Assembly: GCF_037392515.1 (NCBI RefSeq)
Contig: NC_090283.1
Coordinates: 18,074,501 to 18,138,500 of the forward strand
Source of the DNA: Haliotis asinina
Lineage: Eukaryota; Mollusca; Gastropoda; Lepetellida; Haliotidae
Direction: 5' to 3'
Length of the DNA: 64,000 bases
The first letter of the stretch is position 1. The number at the start of each line of letters is the position of its first letter. Positions 1 to 10,898 of this stretch are shown in pieces. The translations under genes and the position numbers were made by a program. The notes beneath the pieces are model-generated. The model was not told the origin of the DNA and did not search any database. It worked only from the letters and a program-made list of their open reading frames with translations.

Positions 1-202
1 GACATGATAAAACTAAACTTAGCAAGAATGGAATCTGATTTTTATTTTATCGGATCTCGGACATAGTTATGCCCCAACGCTCTTCCAAGAGGATAATCCT
101 AATCTGCCACGGTATCGTACCGTAAGGGGATTAGGATACCCTAAGTACACACACGCTTTCTTAATCTCAAGTTAATCCGGACTATGAGAATGCCTTGGGT
201 AC

Positions 203-315
203 TGAGTGAGTGAGTTTAGTTTTACGTCGCTTTAGCGATGTTCAAGCAATATCGCGACTGGGGACACCGGGAATGGGCCTCACACATAGTATCCATGTAG
301 GGAAAATGAAACTAG
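203..315 (-). mobile_element. Family B SINE, head lost
   Basis: Tail GTGAGTGAGTTTAGTTTTACG at 206 and the body up to the ATGGGTACAA equivalent; the tRNA part is not recognisable. Confidence 0.7.
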
Positions 316-785
316 CGCTCTGAGCATGCAATCCATGGAATTTAAGCGAAACACAAGCAAACAAAATTATTATTATTACTTACTTAAGCAAAAGCCGAGA
401 AGGATAATCTCACATAGGGGTCCTTCACCTCCATCTTATCGTCCGCGGATGCATGAATAACATGCATTTGAACAGAGATCTCTACGCTCAATGCAAGCTG
501 ATTATTGAGCCACAAGCACAGACAAAAGATTTCAACATTAAACCGAAAAGAACGGGATGTTATGTTAATCAAAAATCGGACTACTTATCCAGTGGTAAGT
601 TCCTGTCAATAAAAACATAATCACGGGTCTTTGAAAAAGCCGCCATGTATCAATAGGTTATTTTAGACACTTATTTCGCGTCACTATATATATAGTTCAC
701 ACGGATGTCTGGGCATCACGCATTGGAGAAACGTCAAGAGTATATCGTCATTTTCTTCAAGAACAACTAACTGGGAGCGGATCAG

Positions 786-940
786 TTCAAATTTACGCCG
801 CTTTCGGCAATATCACAAAAGGTGAAGGAGAAATTGGGTTCGCACGCTGTGCTCACTTGAGGAATTGAACCCAGGTCTTCGGCGTGATTAGCAGACGTGT
901 TAACCACTAGGTTACCTCTCCGCCTGTACAACCAAACTTG
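786..940 (-). mobile_element. Family B SINE, tail lost
   Basis: Reverse complement has TAACCTAGTGGTTAACACG (A box) and GGGTTCAATTCCTC (B box); the ACTC tail is missing. Confidence 0.72.
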
Positions 941-1542
941 AAAGACTGCAATCTGACAGGACATCATCAAGAGGTAAGTTTTGATTTCTTCATGACATTG
1001 CCTTGTTTCCGTGTCACCTGTGTTTGCATAATCGAAAAAGGAAGAACAGAAATACGACCAACTCTTTCCATTTATTCAAAACAGATGTTACAATAACACC
1101 ATTCATTGTACAATTGTCGTGAAACAAAATAGTATAGGATAGTATTCATATTAGTATTTGTACATATTTAATACACCCGTGAAGATCCGGGTATACGCGT
1201 AAATGAAAGCGGTCATATGTTTATGTTTTTTTATTCAAAAACTTAACCTAAAAAACAGAGTTGCGTTTCTTTTGCTGGTTACGTATATATGTGCCTTCTT
1301 TTCTTGAATCAAAGGCAGCATGATTGCATTTAATGAATTGTTACATTTTTTGTGTCAGTTAATGTAATAAATCCTAAAGCAGGATTAAGGTTATTGGTTC
1401 CAGAGAAAATATTACGTTTATATATGATATATTATGTATAATTGGCTACATCGTCGTTTGATTTGTTGTGGCGATAAAATATAGACTGTGGAGATAAAAT
1501 ATGTTCGTGCAAGAGGGAGCTCATCCTGCCCCACCGATCTGT

Positions 1543-1597
1543 TTAGTTAGACATACCATTAGTTAGACATCCCATTAGTTAGACATCCCATTTGTCA
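1543..1597. repeat. 16-18 bp tandem repeat, 3 copies
   Basis: TTAGTTAGACAT(A/C)CCA repeated three times. Confidence 0.7.
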
Positions 1598-2016
1598 GAC
1601 ACTGGACTAGAGATTAAATAGGGCAATACCCTTATATAAACGGGAATGTCCCAACTGGATATTTCAGCCAGTTAGTAAACCGAAAGAAACTGTTATGTGT
1701 AGAAAAATCTTGGAGTTATGTTTATAGAAAATGTTCTTTCCAATTATCTATATAAAATCCCTGCCAGCATGCGTATTTTTGTTTTACCTGGAACTCAAAT
1801 GTTAAACTCATCAATACAATATCAACTATATATGTGTCTTTGATTCTATTGATGTTAAACCTCGTATGTTAACGTTTTGGTCTAAATTATTTTATTATAG
1901 ATTAAGTTATCTTTTATTATATTGCATATAATCTTCATAATGAAGTTTTTCACGGCTGTAGCTGGGTTTCATGTAAACAGAATATTTTGGATAACATTGG
2001 TTTAGGTTATGTATGG

Positions 2017-2290
2017 ACCCGTGAAGGTACCGGGGTAGAACAGGCCCTCAGCAACCCATTCTTGCCATAAAAGGCGACTATGCTTGTCGTAAGAGGTGAC
2101 TAAGGGGATCGGGTGGTCAGGCTCGCTGACTTGGTTAACACATGTCATCGGTTTCCAATTGTGCAGATAGATGTTCATGTTAGTGATCACTGGATTGTCT
2201 GGTCCAGACTCGATTATTTCCAGACCGCCGCGATATATCGCTCGAATATTGCTGAATGTGGCGTAAAAACTAAACTCACTCACTCACTCA
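2017..2290 (+). mobile_element. Family A SINE-like repeat, near full length
   Basis: Reference copy for family A, about 270 bp: begins ACCCGTGAAGGT, contains GGATCGGGTGGTCAGGCTCG, CACATGTCATCGG and GATCACTGGATTGTCTGG, and ends GCGTAAAAACTAAAC plus (ACTC)n. No convincing tRNA A and B boxes are seen, so its head is of unknown origin. Confidence 0.85.
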
Positions 2291-3777
2291 TTAAGTTATG
2301 TATGGCTTTCACAGTCTTCATTTCCACCTTTCTGGGATAATAAAAATACAGCTCATTCAAGTTTACATGCCAGTGATATTCAAATCTGTGGTTGAATTTG
2401 TTCTTAAAAATCAGACATATTCCCTTTTGAAATCTCATTTTGAATTTGAAATTTTAACAGTGTTGTCCCCTTACTCCACTTTAGTACTTGATGGCTTCAT
2501 TTACAAAAAAGGGAAGATGGAATATGGAATATAGCAATAGATCATATTCCATCTAACTACTGTCATTTGGACCTGACATCAGATGGTTTCGACCTCAATA
2601 TAGTTCTGTTCTGTTATTTATTTTATGGATCATTCCAATTTCATTAAGATATAACAAACAGTTGATTTGCTGTGAAATTGTTTTAAGCTGTCTGAGTATT
2701 GGGATGTCTGACAAGTGGGACGATACCTTACCAATGTGTGCAAAGACGAGTCAACAGTTCACGATAATTTAATTAAGTGAAAACGTCATTATTTAACACA
2801 TTTTCTAATTTATGCGATTACGACTTGAGAGCAGTTATTGAATCATCTACGTGACGTTCGTTAATATGCATTTTAACAATGATGTGAGTCACAGCCTTAA
2901 TGCTAATGACTTCATTAGGAGGAAAACACCTCCGACCTGAACGCATTGTTAACGTTAGCAAGGCCATTAGTACTGTGTGGGTATTAGCACTTGCTGTTGT
3001 CTGTAAACTTTTCAACTCAGCATTGACAACTTAGTCCTTCGTAGAATTATAACCAGTCTGCCGTCTTACTAGTGTGGTTCGTTTACCCCCATAGCTGGTA
3101 ACTTACTCATTTGTTTATGCTAACAGCTTAAATCCTACCTTGATTAACAAGACAATAGAAAACAAAAGGAGGCCAAAACTAATACTTTTAAATTAAAGGG
3201 AATTCCCTGTGCATCTTCACAGAGCTTACATAAGAGTAAAATAGCAACAAATACATCAATAGTTAAATAAACAATATCATGTTAAATGAAAAGAAATATT
3301 CTGCCTAATTATTTAAATACCCTATATTTCATGAAATAAAATATTTTTATGCCATAATTGATTTTAGCTTTGGAATCTGTTGACGTCGCCTTGATAAAAT
3401 GTGAGTTCTCGGGATGTGGATCGCCACATCACAGCGCCGGGCCACTAGTAGCTACTTTGCCCGACATTGCTGCTATACGCAGATTGTTGTAATCTCAATA
3501 GGAATGTTACTCAGTTTCATAAGAAATAAATCAAAACAATCAGTGAAGTACGGAGAGCCGCACTGTGGCTTGATTTAAAAGAAATAAAAACAAACACTGC
3601 GTTGTCCGTGAACTGCAACATTGAATTTACAGTTACCATTGATATCAGGTTCTCTGCCGGGTTACGTTTGTCAAGCTGGGTGAAAACTTTTCTCCGCTTC
3701 TATTTTCCTTATCATTAAATGATTTAGAAAACTATCTAATGAACAAAAGTCATGAAAAAATAGGTGTTCAGATTAGA

Positions 3778-3912
3778 AACACACGCCGCTTTTAACAATA
3801 TCCCAGCGGGGACACCAGAAACGGGCTCCACACATTGTACTTATGTAGTGAATCGAACTCGTGAGCTCGGCGTGACGAGGGAACACTTCAATCGGCTACC
3901 CCACCGCTTCAA
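3778..3912 (-). mobile_element. Family B SINE, tail lost
   Basis: Reads ACGCCGCTTTTAACAATATC at the tail side and CGGCTACCCCACCGC at the head side; B box diverged. Confidence 0.72.
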
Positions 3913-4134
3913 ATGCCCGGTAGCTACATGACTGGTTATAGCTCTAAAGGTAAATCCAGCCATGACTGGAGTACCACAAGGATCCGTCTCATACCCGCTG
4001 TTATTGCATTTTACTGCTGATTAGTGGATAATATTGGAATCTGAATTGTTTGACACTTGTCATCTTGACACGACTGCATAACTGTGGTATAAAAAGACAG
4101 TTCACAAATTCACTATCGTATGTGTCCACCATTG

Positions 4135-4640
4135 GCGTTGATGCAGGCTTGCCAACGACTACGCATAGACGAAACTAAGCGATTGAAGAAGTCAATTTAG
4201 CTACTGCCAATGACTGATCCTGGGTATGTTTACATTTTTAAAACTATCCGATAGTGAGTGAGTGTGTATAGTTTTACGTCGCTTTTAACAACATTCCAGT
4301 GGGGACATCAGAAACAGGCTCTGCTGTCTCAGGAAATCTGGCACAACATGAGCGACATGTGGACGAGCATTACCTTGCTGAAGCGTTGAGTTAAGTCTCT
4401 GTCCTTGAATGAATGGCTGGACATGAGGCCTAATAATCTCATCCCAATATCGCAGACCTGTCGGATTGCCACTGACAATGACATGCTGTGTCCGACCATG
4501 AGATGTGATTTTCCCCCATATCATAATGCTGTCACCGTCAAACTGTCGACGGTGAACAACGCATGCGTCAGTATACTGCCGGAACCGGCCTTTAGGTGTT
4601 TACCTGTTATGATGGCCGTTCCACATTGTCAGTAGTGATG
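4135..4640 (-). pseudogene. Remnant of a second, different Tc1-type transposase
   Basis: The minus strand encodes FRQYTDACVVHRRQFDG then MIWGKITSHGRTQHVIVSGN and QQGNARPHVAHVV, the DDE_3 core of a Tc1-like transposase; the second Asp of the usual QQDNARPH is Gly here. The C-terminal end (SMRSRWQACINANGGH) lies separately at 4135-4200. Family B SINE sequence (4253-4321) sits between the two parts. The N-terminal half is missing. Confidence 0.7.
4253..4321 (-). mobile_element. Family B SINE tail fragment inside a Tc1 remnant
   Basis: Only the last 70 bp, from the ACTC tail to the CCAGAAATGGGC equivalent. Confidence 0.65.
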
Positions 4641-5316
4641 CAAGCTCAAGTTACACCCTCGCTTGGGCCATCCAGGGCTGCTACGTCGAGGAGTGAGAAG
4701 TCGAACGACCGGAACTCATAACTATAACATTGCATTTAATACTGGCACACTGGCATACAATGAATAACTCATGTAGGAATGTCGAGTTTTGATTGGTCCA
4801 CGTGACTCTGATACAACGCCATGTACATCCATCACGATCCGCCAGCGGGAGTATAAAAGTCGTATACTCCCGCTGCGAAAGTCATATCCTCCCGCTACGC
4901 CTCGGTGACAACGCGAGAAGTGAGAAAAGCGTGCTTCGACAAGCCTTTAGTAACGTGCGGTGCATTGAGGTCAAACGATCAGCTGGTGTCAACATGGCAG
5001 CAAGTCGATTCGATGCGTGTTGTTTTGTTTTGATTTAGTGAAAACATTCAGCTAGATAAATGCGTTACCTGATATACCCACATAGGTTTACTCGATGGCA
5101 TGAAGTACGCGCACTTAAGATTGAAATTAACTTGGTTTCTTCAACATTCAGAAGCTAGAGAATAATCAACCGTTTTTAAATTTTAAATGAGATGTTTGAA
5201 CTTGAGATGTGAAAAAAACAAAGCATGCAAAACGTAACGAAGTTCATTGTGCACAAAGTACACGTGCCACGTGCGACACGCCTTATACGTGTAAACCAGT
5301 GTTACTCAAGTCCATA

Positions 5317-5580
5317 CACCAGTGAAGGTCCTTGGGTAGAATAGGCCTTCAGCAACCCATACCTGCAACAAAAGGCGACTATGCTTGTCGTGAGAGGCGA
5401 CTAACGGGATCGGGTGGTCAGCCTTGCTGACTTAGTTAACACATGTCATCGGTTCCCAATTGTGCAGATCGATGTTCATGTTATTGGTCACTGGATTGTC
5501 TGGTCCAGACTCGATTATTTCCAGACCGCCGCCATATGGCTGGAATATTGCTGAGTGCGGCGTAAAACTATACTCACTCA
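5317..5580 (+). mobile_element. Family A SINE-like repeat, near full length
   Basis: Keeps head (AGTGAAGGTCC), core and tail (GCGTAAAACTATACTCACT); lies in intergenic DNA. Confidence 0.83.
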
Positions 5581-5889
5581 CCTGGAAATCCTGTTAATTT
5601 CAATGAAACCGACACATGAGTCTCACTTAGCAATTCAGACAATGACCTTTTGTTCAGTCGATCCACCTTCTATTGTGTGAAAATGCTTTACGCGAAAATA
5701 TATATTTACGCGAAATTCCAATTCCTTGTTTCAAAGAAAATGGTTTAAGTTAAAGCGTAAAAAATCGTATTTTATGTCGAGGTTTAGGCAGCATGTCGAT
5801 AACTACTAAGACGTCACAGACTGCTTCTGTTTGAAGATGTCGTGCAATGGTTTATATTTCATATAACTCACTGGTTACACCTATTATGT

Positions 5890-6125
5890 GCTCTTTGCGC
5901 TTATTAAGTGTAATTTTGTAACGTGCAATGTGATTGATATAACATCAAGTTCGTACAAGACCGCCAAACTTTTCTAGCGGCTGAGCCGCGTTTTGAGATT
6001 TTCGTGATTTCCGTTTGTCTGAGTACACTGCACAGCGTGTTTGCAAGGATTAGAAAAAGCGCAGAGTTCCAATGCACAAGTGATTAGATGTATCAAATAA
6101 TGCTGAATAATATGTACATACCCAG
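5890..6125 (+). repeat. Unnamed dispersed repeat, copy 1
   Basis: About 230 bp matching 24648-24905 in the same orientation: shared ACAAGACCG.CAAACTTT, GCAAGTGATTAGATGTAT-type and AAGGATTAGAA blocks. No protein or tRNA signature. Confidence 0.65.
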
Positions 6126-6149
6126 TTAAAGGAATTGGTTTTAAATTTC

Positions 6150-6310
6150 TGGGCCCGCTTGCACAGAGCAATCTTAGTTACAATCAATCTTAGGCCCCTA
6201 CAATCAACTTTACAATCACAGTACAATTGCTCTAATCCACTTGCACAAACACAATCTTAAGACAGCATGGATTTAAGATCGCAATCTTAACTAAGATCGA
6301 ACTCTTCGAC
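6150..6310. repeat. Possible decayed MITE
   Basis: GGGCCCGCTTGCACAGAGC and repeated AATCTTA(A/G) motifs in both directions suggest a worn inverted-repeat element; ends are not defined. Confidence 0.3.
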
Positions 6311-7350
6311 GTTGGAGGAAGAAATTTCTTAAACTCGACTCCTGTCTACAGTTGTCTTCAAGTGCGCATAGCATGCAGCGCAAATAAAACGTGGAACTGG
6401 TTACTACACGCAACTGACATTTCTTCCTTAATCGCACCTTGCAGATTTTTCATGAAAACAAAACAAAACAGGGCAAAAAACAAAAAACAAAAAAAGAAAA
6501 CAAGCAAGAAAACCCCACAAGTCTTTGTAATGGTAACGTGGAAGATAACATATGTGGTAACTCGTACCTCGTGGGCTATTCTCTGATTTTTCTACATTCT
6601 AATATTGTTTATGAACTAAGAATGTCATACTGCAACCACAGAAATATATCGTTTTATGATGAAATATTGAAATACAAACAGGTACATTAACAAATCTGGG
6701 TTTTGCGTTACTAACCTAGTACTCATGAAAATTGAAAGATAACATAAATTATAAACAAAATGTCCTTATGATAGAACACCTAAATGTAACATGATTTGTC
6801 AATGGCTGTCAATGAATCTGTGTTTGGCATCTGGTTGGTGTTATTTGGAGTAAAATCCCAAATATATGCCACAAGCCTTAGATGTGTAAAGATATGAAAG
6901 TGTGACATGATTGTGGGAGTGTTGTGGAAAATGTATGACAGGGAAACATGAAAACGTTATTGTTCCATCTGTTTTGTATGTGTTGTTAAATACTTATCTA
7001 CAGTATGTTAATTGCTTTACGCTATTTCGTTGATAATTATTTTTTCTTTTTGTTCAAAAACCCTTTTACGCAAATTTCACATGCCTCAGCAAGTGTATTT
7101 CCCTGTTTGAAGAATACATGTATTATATTTAAAATGCATAGATTAAAACTCAATTCTCACGTCAGAAAGAAACATAAATTTGTACGTTAACCAACTGTAC
7201 ATTATTGACACGTCTATGATTGAAAAGAAATATATGCATCCATTATTTTCCTCTAACAAATACTGTTAACTCTCAACATCGTTGTGTGTGGTGGTGGGAT
7301 TGTCGATGAGGGTTAAAGCAAGTGCTTGTTTTTGTCATCAAAGCTGAATC

Positions 7351-7499
7351 GGTGAGTGAGTGAGTATGGTTTTACGCCGCTTTTAGCAACATTCAAGGGC
7401 CACCAGAAATGGGCTTCACATATAGTGTCCATTTGGGGAATCGAACCCGGTCCTGCTGAGTGAAGAGCGAACGCTTTAACCACTAGGCCACTTCCCCCG
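7351..7499 (-). mobile_element. Family B SINE, full length
   Basis: Tail GTGAGTGAGTGAGTATGG, body, B box (GGAATCGAACCC) and A box (TTTAACCACTAGGCCAC) all present in reverse complement. Confidence 0.85.
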
Positions 7500-7545
7500 G
7501 TTATATGAGACGGCAAAGTGGAAATCTTATATATGTTTGCATGTT

Positions 7546-7740
7546 GTTTAATGTCGCACTCAGCAACATGCTAGCTAGAAATAATCGAGTTTAACCAAGC
7601 AATCCCGTGATCAATACCATGAGCATAGACCCACGCTGCTGGTATACGATGACATGTGTCAACCATGTCTGCGAGTCTGACCACTCGATCCCGTTAGGCG
7701 TCCGTTACACAAGCATTTACTGCGTGTGACCAGTTCAACT
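7546..7740 (-). mobile_element. Family A fragment
   Basis: Shows GTCGCACTCAGCAACATGCT, ATAATCGAG, GACATGTGTCAACCATGTC and CCACTCGATCCCGTTAGGCG; both ends eroded. Confidence 0.72.
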
Positions 7741-8240
7741 AATCTGCGTCCGTATTTACGCAGGTTCTGTTCGACCGCCCAGGAGCTACAAATCCAACTT
7801 AGAATCTGTGCTCATTAAGCTATCAGACAACGTATGGAGAAGGTGAGAGGAAGAGTTATGTCATTGTTAGCCTTCGATACCGAAAATAACTGACTACACC
7901 GAAGGGACAGAAAATAAGTAGATAGTTCACAACGTATTAAGCGTCCATTGCAAAACGTGTGGATCTCCATTGTTCATGCACCGACACTGATCCTGCTCAG
8001 ATTAACAGTGATATCATCGTTAGACATTTAAGATGTATCGATTTTTTTTAGCATTACATTTTTGTATGATTAAGAGAGTTTGATTTCAATGGAGGATGGA
8101 TTAGAAGGATATCAAAATATATACCGTTTTCATTTTCGGAATGAGTGAAAAAATGAATAGAATATGAAAAAAAAACCAAAAAACAAAACCAATCACCAAA
8201 TGTCAGTCTGGTTTTGCCCGATGGTGTTCGGCAAATAGAC

Positions 8241-8242
8241 AT

Positions 8243-8325
<83 letters not shown>

Positions 8326-8326
8326 T
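8241..8326. repeat. (TTTA)n microsatellite, 86 bp
   Basis: Uninterrupted ATTT tetranucleotide run, over 20 units. Confidence 0.97.
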
Positions 8327-8837
8327 AGTTTTCTTAATTTGTTTTCTTTTTAATCTGCATCTGGAATCCACTTCTACTGTCCTAGGCGCGAATTATAGTC
8401 TCGATTTTCCGGGCAAAGTGTCACAATGCATCACCAATCCCTGAGGTAATTTGAAGTAATTACGAGTTGTGCACTTTCATACCTTCAGCGCTACCCATGC
8501 TGTTTCTGACCTCGGCGATGCGAGCCCTATTGATTGTTTATATCGTTATATGAAATGTACATCGCACGCGCTTTGTCAGATAATCATTCCCGCGCTGTCG
8601 TCAGAGACAGCTAGTCGCCTCATCACTTCGCGTACCGCTCTGACTGTAAGTACTCAAAACCTTATTTGAACATTGATGTTTCATGGTGTCCTCCATTTTA
8701 AGGTTATAAGAGCCGAAAATCTTTGAAAAATGTTTGGATTAATGAAGTAGAGCATTTTATGATCAGGTTTTTACTAATATTCGCCATAAAACACATGAAC
8801 TGCATGCGTATCGACCACAAATATTTTTGTGTTTATT

Positions 8838-8912
8838 GGGGTTTTTTTTTTGGTTTTTTTGTTTGTTTTTTTGTTGTTGTTGTTTTTGGTTGTTTTTTTT
8901 CTTGTTTTCTTT
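8838..8912. repeat. T-rich low-complexity run
   Basis: Mostly T with GTT and GGTT interruptions; intergenic. Confidence 0.85.
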
Positions 8913-9653
8913 CAGATTTAAGCCGAAGTTTGCATTTTGTTGTGGATTTCTCGTAAAAAATGCAACTGAAAATGGTTAACTTCTTTGTATTTTCTGTGAA
9001 CACAATTAAAGTACGTCGAACACACACCAGCTAATTCTGAGACGATGTTATTTTCCCGTTGTGTAGGTTAAATTTTGTTATTAGTTTTATGCTATCGACG
9101 ATCGCCACCTGTTTTCCTTCACAACATGTTTCACAAACAAACAAGCAGAAGCTTATAATTTAATATCATGACATTTCACTAACAGATCCTACGTTAGAAG
9201 GTTCATGTACAGTTACGGTTCTTCCGTGATATCTCTCATGACTTTTTTTAGCAGGATGTGAAAGACTGGATGAACGAAGAAAAAGAGGAAAGCTTTACTT
9301 TATAAATTCAATATGATTTAATTCCTGCATGTTTTAAAGATAAAACTCCAGACAATTTTACGATTAAGATCTACCTATCATCTTCGGAATGTTAATGCAA
9401 CCTAACATTATGGTTCCTTTTCCATCAAGTATTAAGATTATGGTATAATATTTCCCAAACTGAAAAAATAGGCCTTCATTACAAAATTTTGAATCACATT
9501 TAAATTATGAGCAGCCTGCAGCTCCATGATATTACTCGGAATACACAAAGTTGAGCTATATGATTCGTTAGGCATGTGCGCGCAGATGCACAGACACACA
9601 CGCGTGCACACAAACGAGAACCACAAACATACACATGTCCTCTTCATACTCTA

Positions 9654-9902
9654 ACCCGTGAAGGTCCCGGGGTGGAATAGGCCTTCAGCAACCCATGCTT
9701 GTCGTAAGAGGCGACTAACGGGATCGATTGGTCAGACTCGCTGACTTGGTTGCCACATGTCATCGGTTCCCAATTGCGCAGATCGATGCTCATGCTGTTG
9801 ACCACTGGGTTGAATGGTCCAGACTCAATTATTTACAGACGGCCGCCATATAGCTGGAATATTGCTGAGTGCGGTGTAAAACTAAACTCACTCACTCACT
9901 CA
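9654..9902 (+). mobile_element. Family A SINE-like repeat with short internal deletion
   Basis: Head ACCCGTGAAGGTCCCGGGG and full tail; about 20 bp missing after CAACCCATGCTTG compared with the longest copies. Confidence 0.85.
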
Positions 9903-9960
9903 TATAGCTGGAATATTGCTTAAGATTTTTCTTTTTGGTGATTCCATAAATTCCCGTTTT

Positions 9961-10104
9961 TGGTTATAGCGTTCGCTCGTCATGCCGAAGATCCGGGTTC
10001 GATTCCCCACATGGGTACAATGTTTGAAGCCCATATGTCCCCCGAGGCGATATTGCTGGAATATTGCTAAAAGCGGCGTAAAACTAAACTCACATTCTCA
10101 CTCC
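9961..10104 (+). mobile_element. Family B tRNA-headed SINE
   Basis: B box GGTTCGATTCC, then CCACATGGGTACAATG, a copy of GATATTGCTGGAATATTGC and the tail GCGGCGTAAAACTAAACTCA. It lies 60 bp after a family A copy in the same orientation; the A box is degraded. Confidence 0.85.
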
Positions 10105-10445
10105 ATTGTTTAAATCTGATCTAATCTTTGAAATGACAGAAATGAGTCATTTGGGCTTGCCATGATCTCACAATCTTCTATTCTACGATTGGTTTTGGTG
10201 CTGGAACCGTTCAACCACAATATCATTGTGACACCCACACTCTTTCTACGACGTGTAATTTGCAATTAAATGGATAAATCAGTTTTATAAAATCGACGTA
10301 CATCTTGAATGGTTCGGCAAATATAACACTACTGAGTTTGTGGGGAAAAGGAGTGTGAGAAAAAAATCACATCTAAGACGAAACATTGTGTAAATGTAAG
10401 CTTGTCTTTCTGTCTAACCGCATTGGCATTAATCCCTAAATAAAG

Positions 10446-10588
10446 AGTGAGTGAGTATCATTTTACATCACCTTTAGCAATATCCAAGCTACGAGTACGT
10501 CAGGGTGGGTTTCACGTACTCTACCATTGTGGGGAATCGAACCCGGGTCTTCACGGATGCTTTAACCGTTAGGCTACCTCATCACCCC
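10446..10588 (-). mobile_element. Family B SINE
   Basis: Reverse complement shows the tRNA head (TAGCCTAACGGTTAAAGC, GGGTTCGATTCCCC) and ends in the ACTC tail at 10446. Confidence 0.8.
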
Positions 10589-10589
10589 T

Positions 10590-10857
10590 GACCGCCGAGA
10601 TCCGGGGTAGAATAGTCCCTCAGCAACTCATGCTTGCCCCCAAAGGCGGCTTTGGTTATAAGAGGCGACAAACGGGATCGGGTGGTCAGGATCGCTGACT
10701 TGGTTAACACATGTCATTGACCCAATAGTACAGATCGATGCTCATGCTTTTGATCACTGGATTGTCTGGTCTAGACTCATTATTTACAGGCCGCCGCCAT
10801 ATAGCTGGAATATTGCTGAGTTCGGCGTAAGACTAAACTGAGTCACTCGCTCACCGC
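10590..10857 (+). mobile_element. Family A SINE-like repeat just upstream of the receptor exon
   Basis: Nearly complete but lacks the first bases of the head; ends about 40 bp before the acceptor of the large receptor exon. Confidence 0.82.
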
Positions 10858-10898
10858 CCCTAAAATTGTAGCTTATTTTGTTTTCCTCTTTATTTCAG

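Larger units (their letters stand above)
1..2010. other. Intergenic, no gene seen
   Basis: Two SINE copies and one short tandem repeat; the rest is AT-rich unique sequence with no convincing exon. Confidence 0.6.
5600..9650. other. Intergenic, no gene seen
   Basis: Contains one dispersed repeat, a possible MITE, SINE copies and a TTTA run; open frames are short and without known motifs. Confidence 0.6.
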
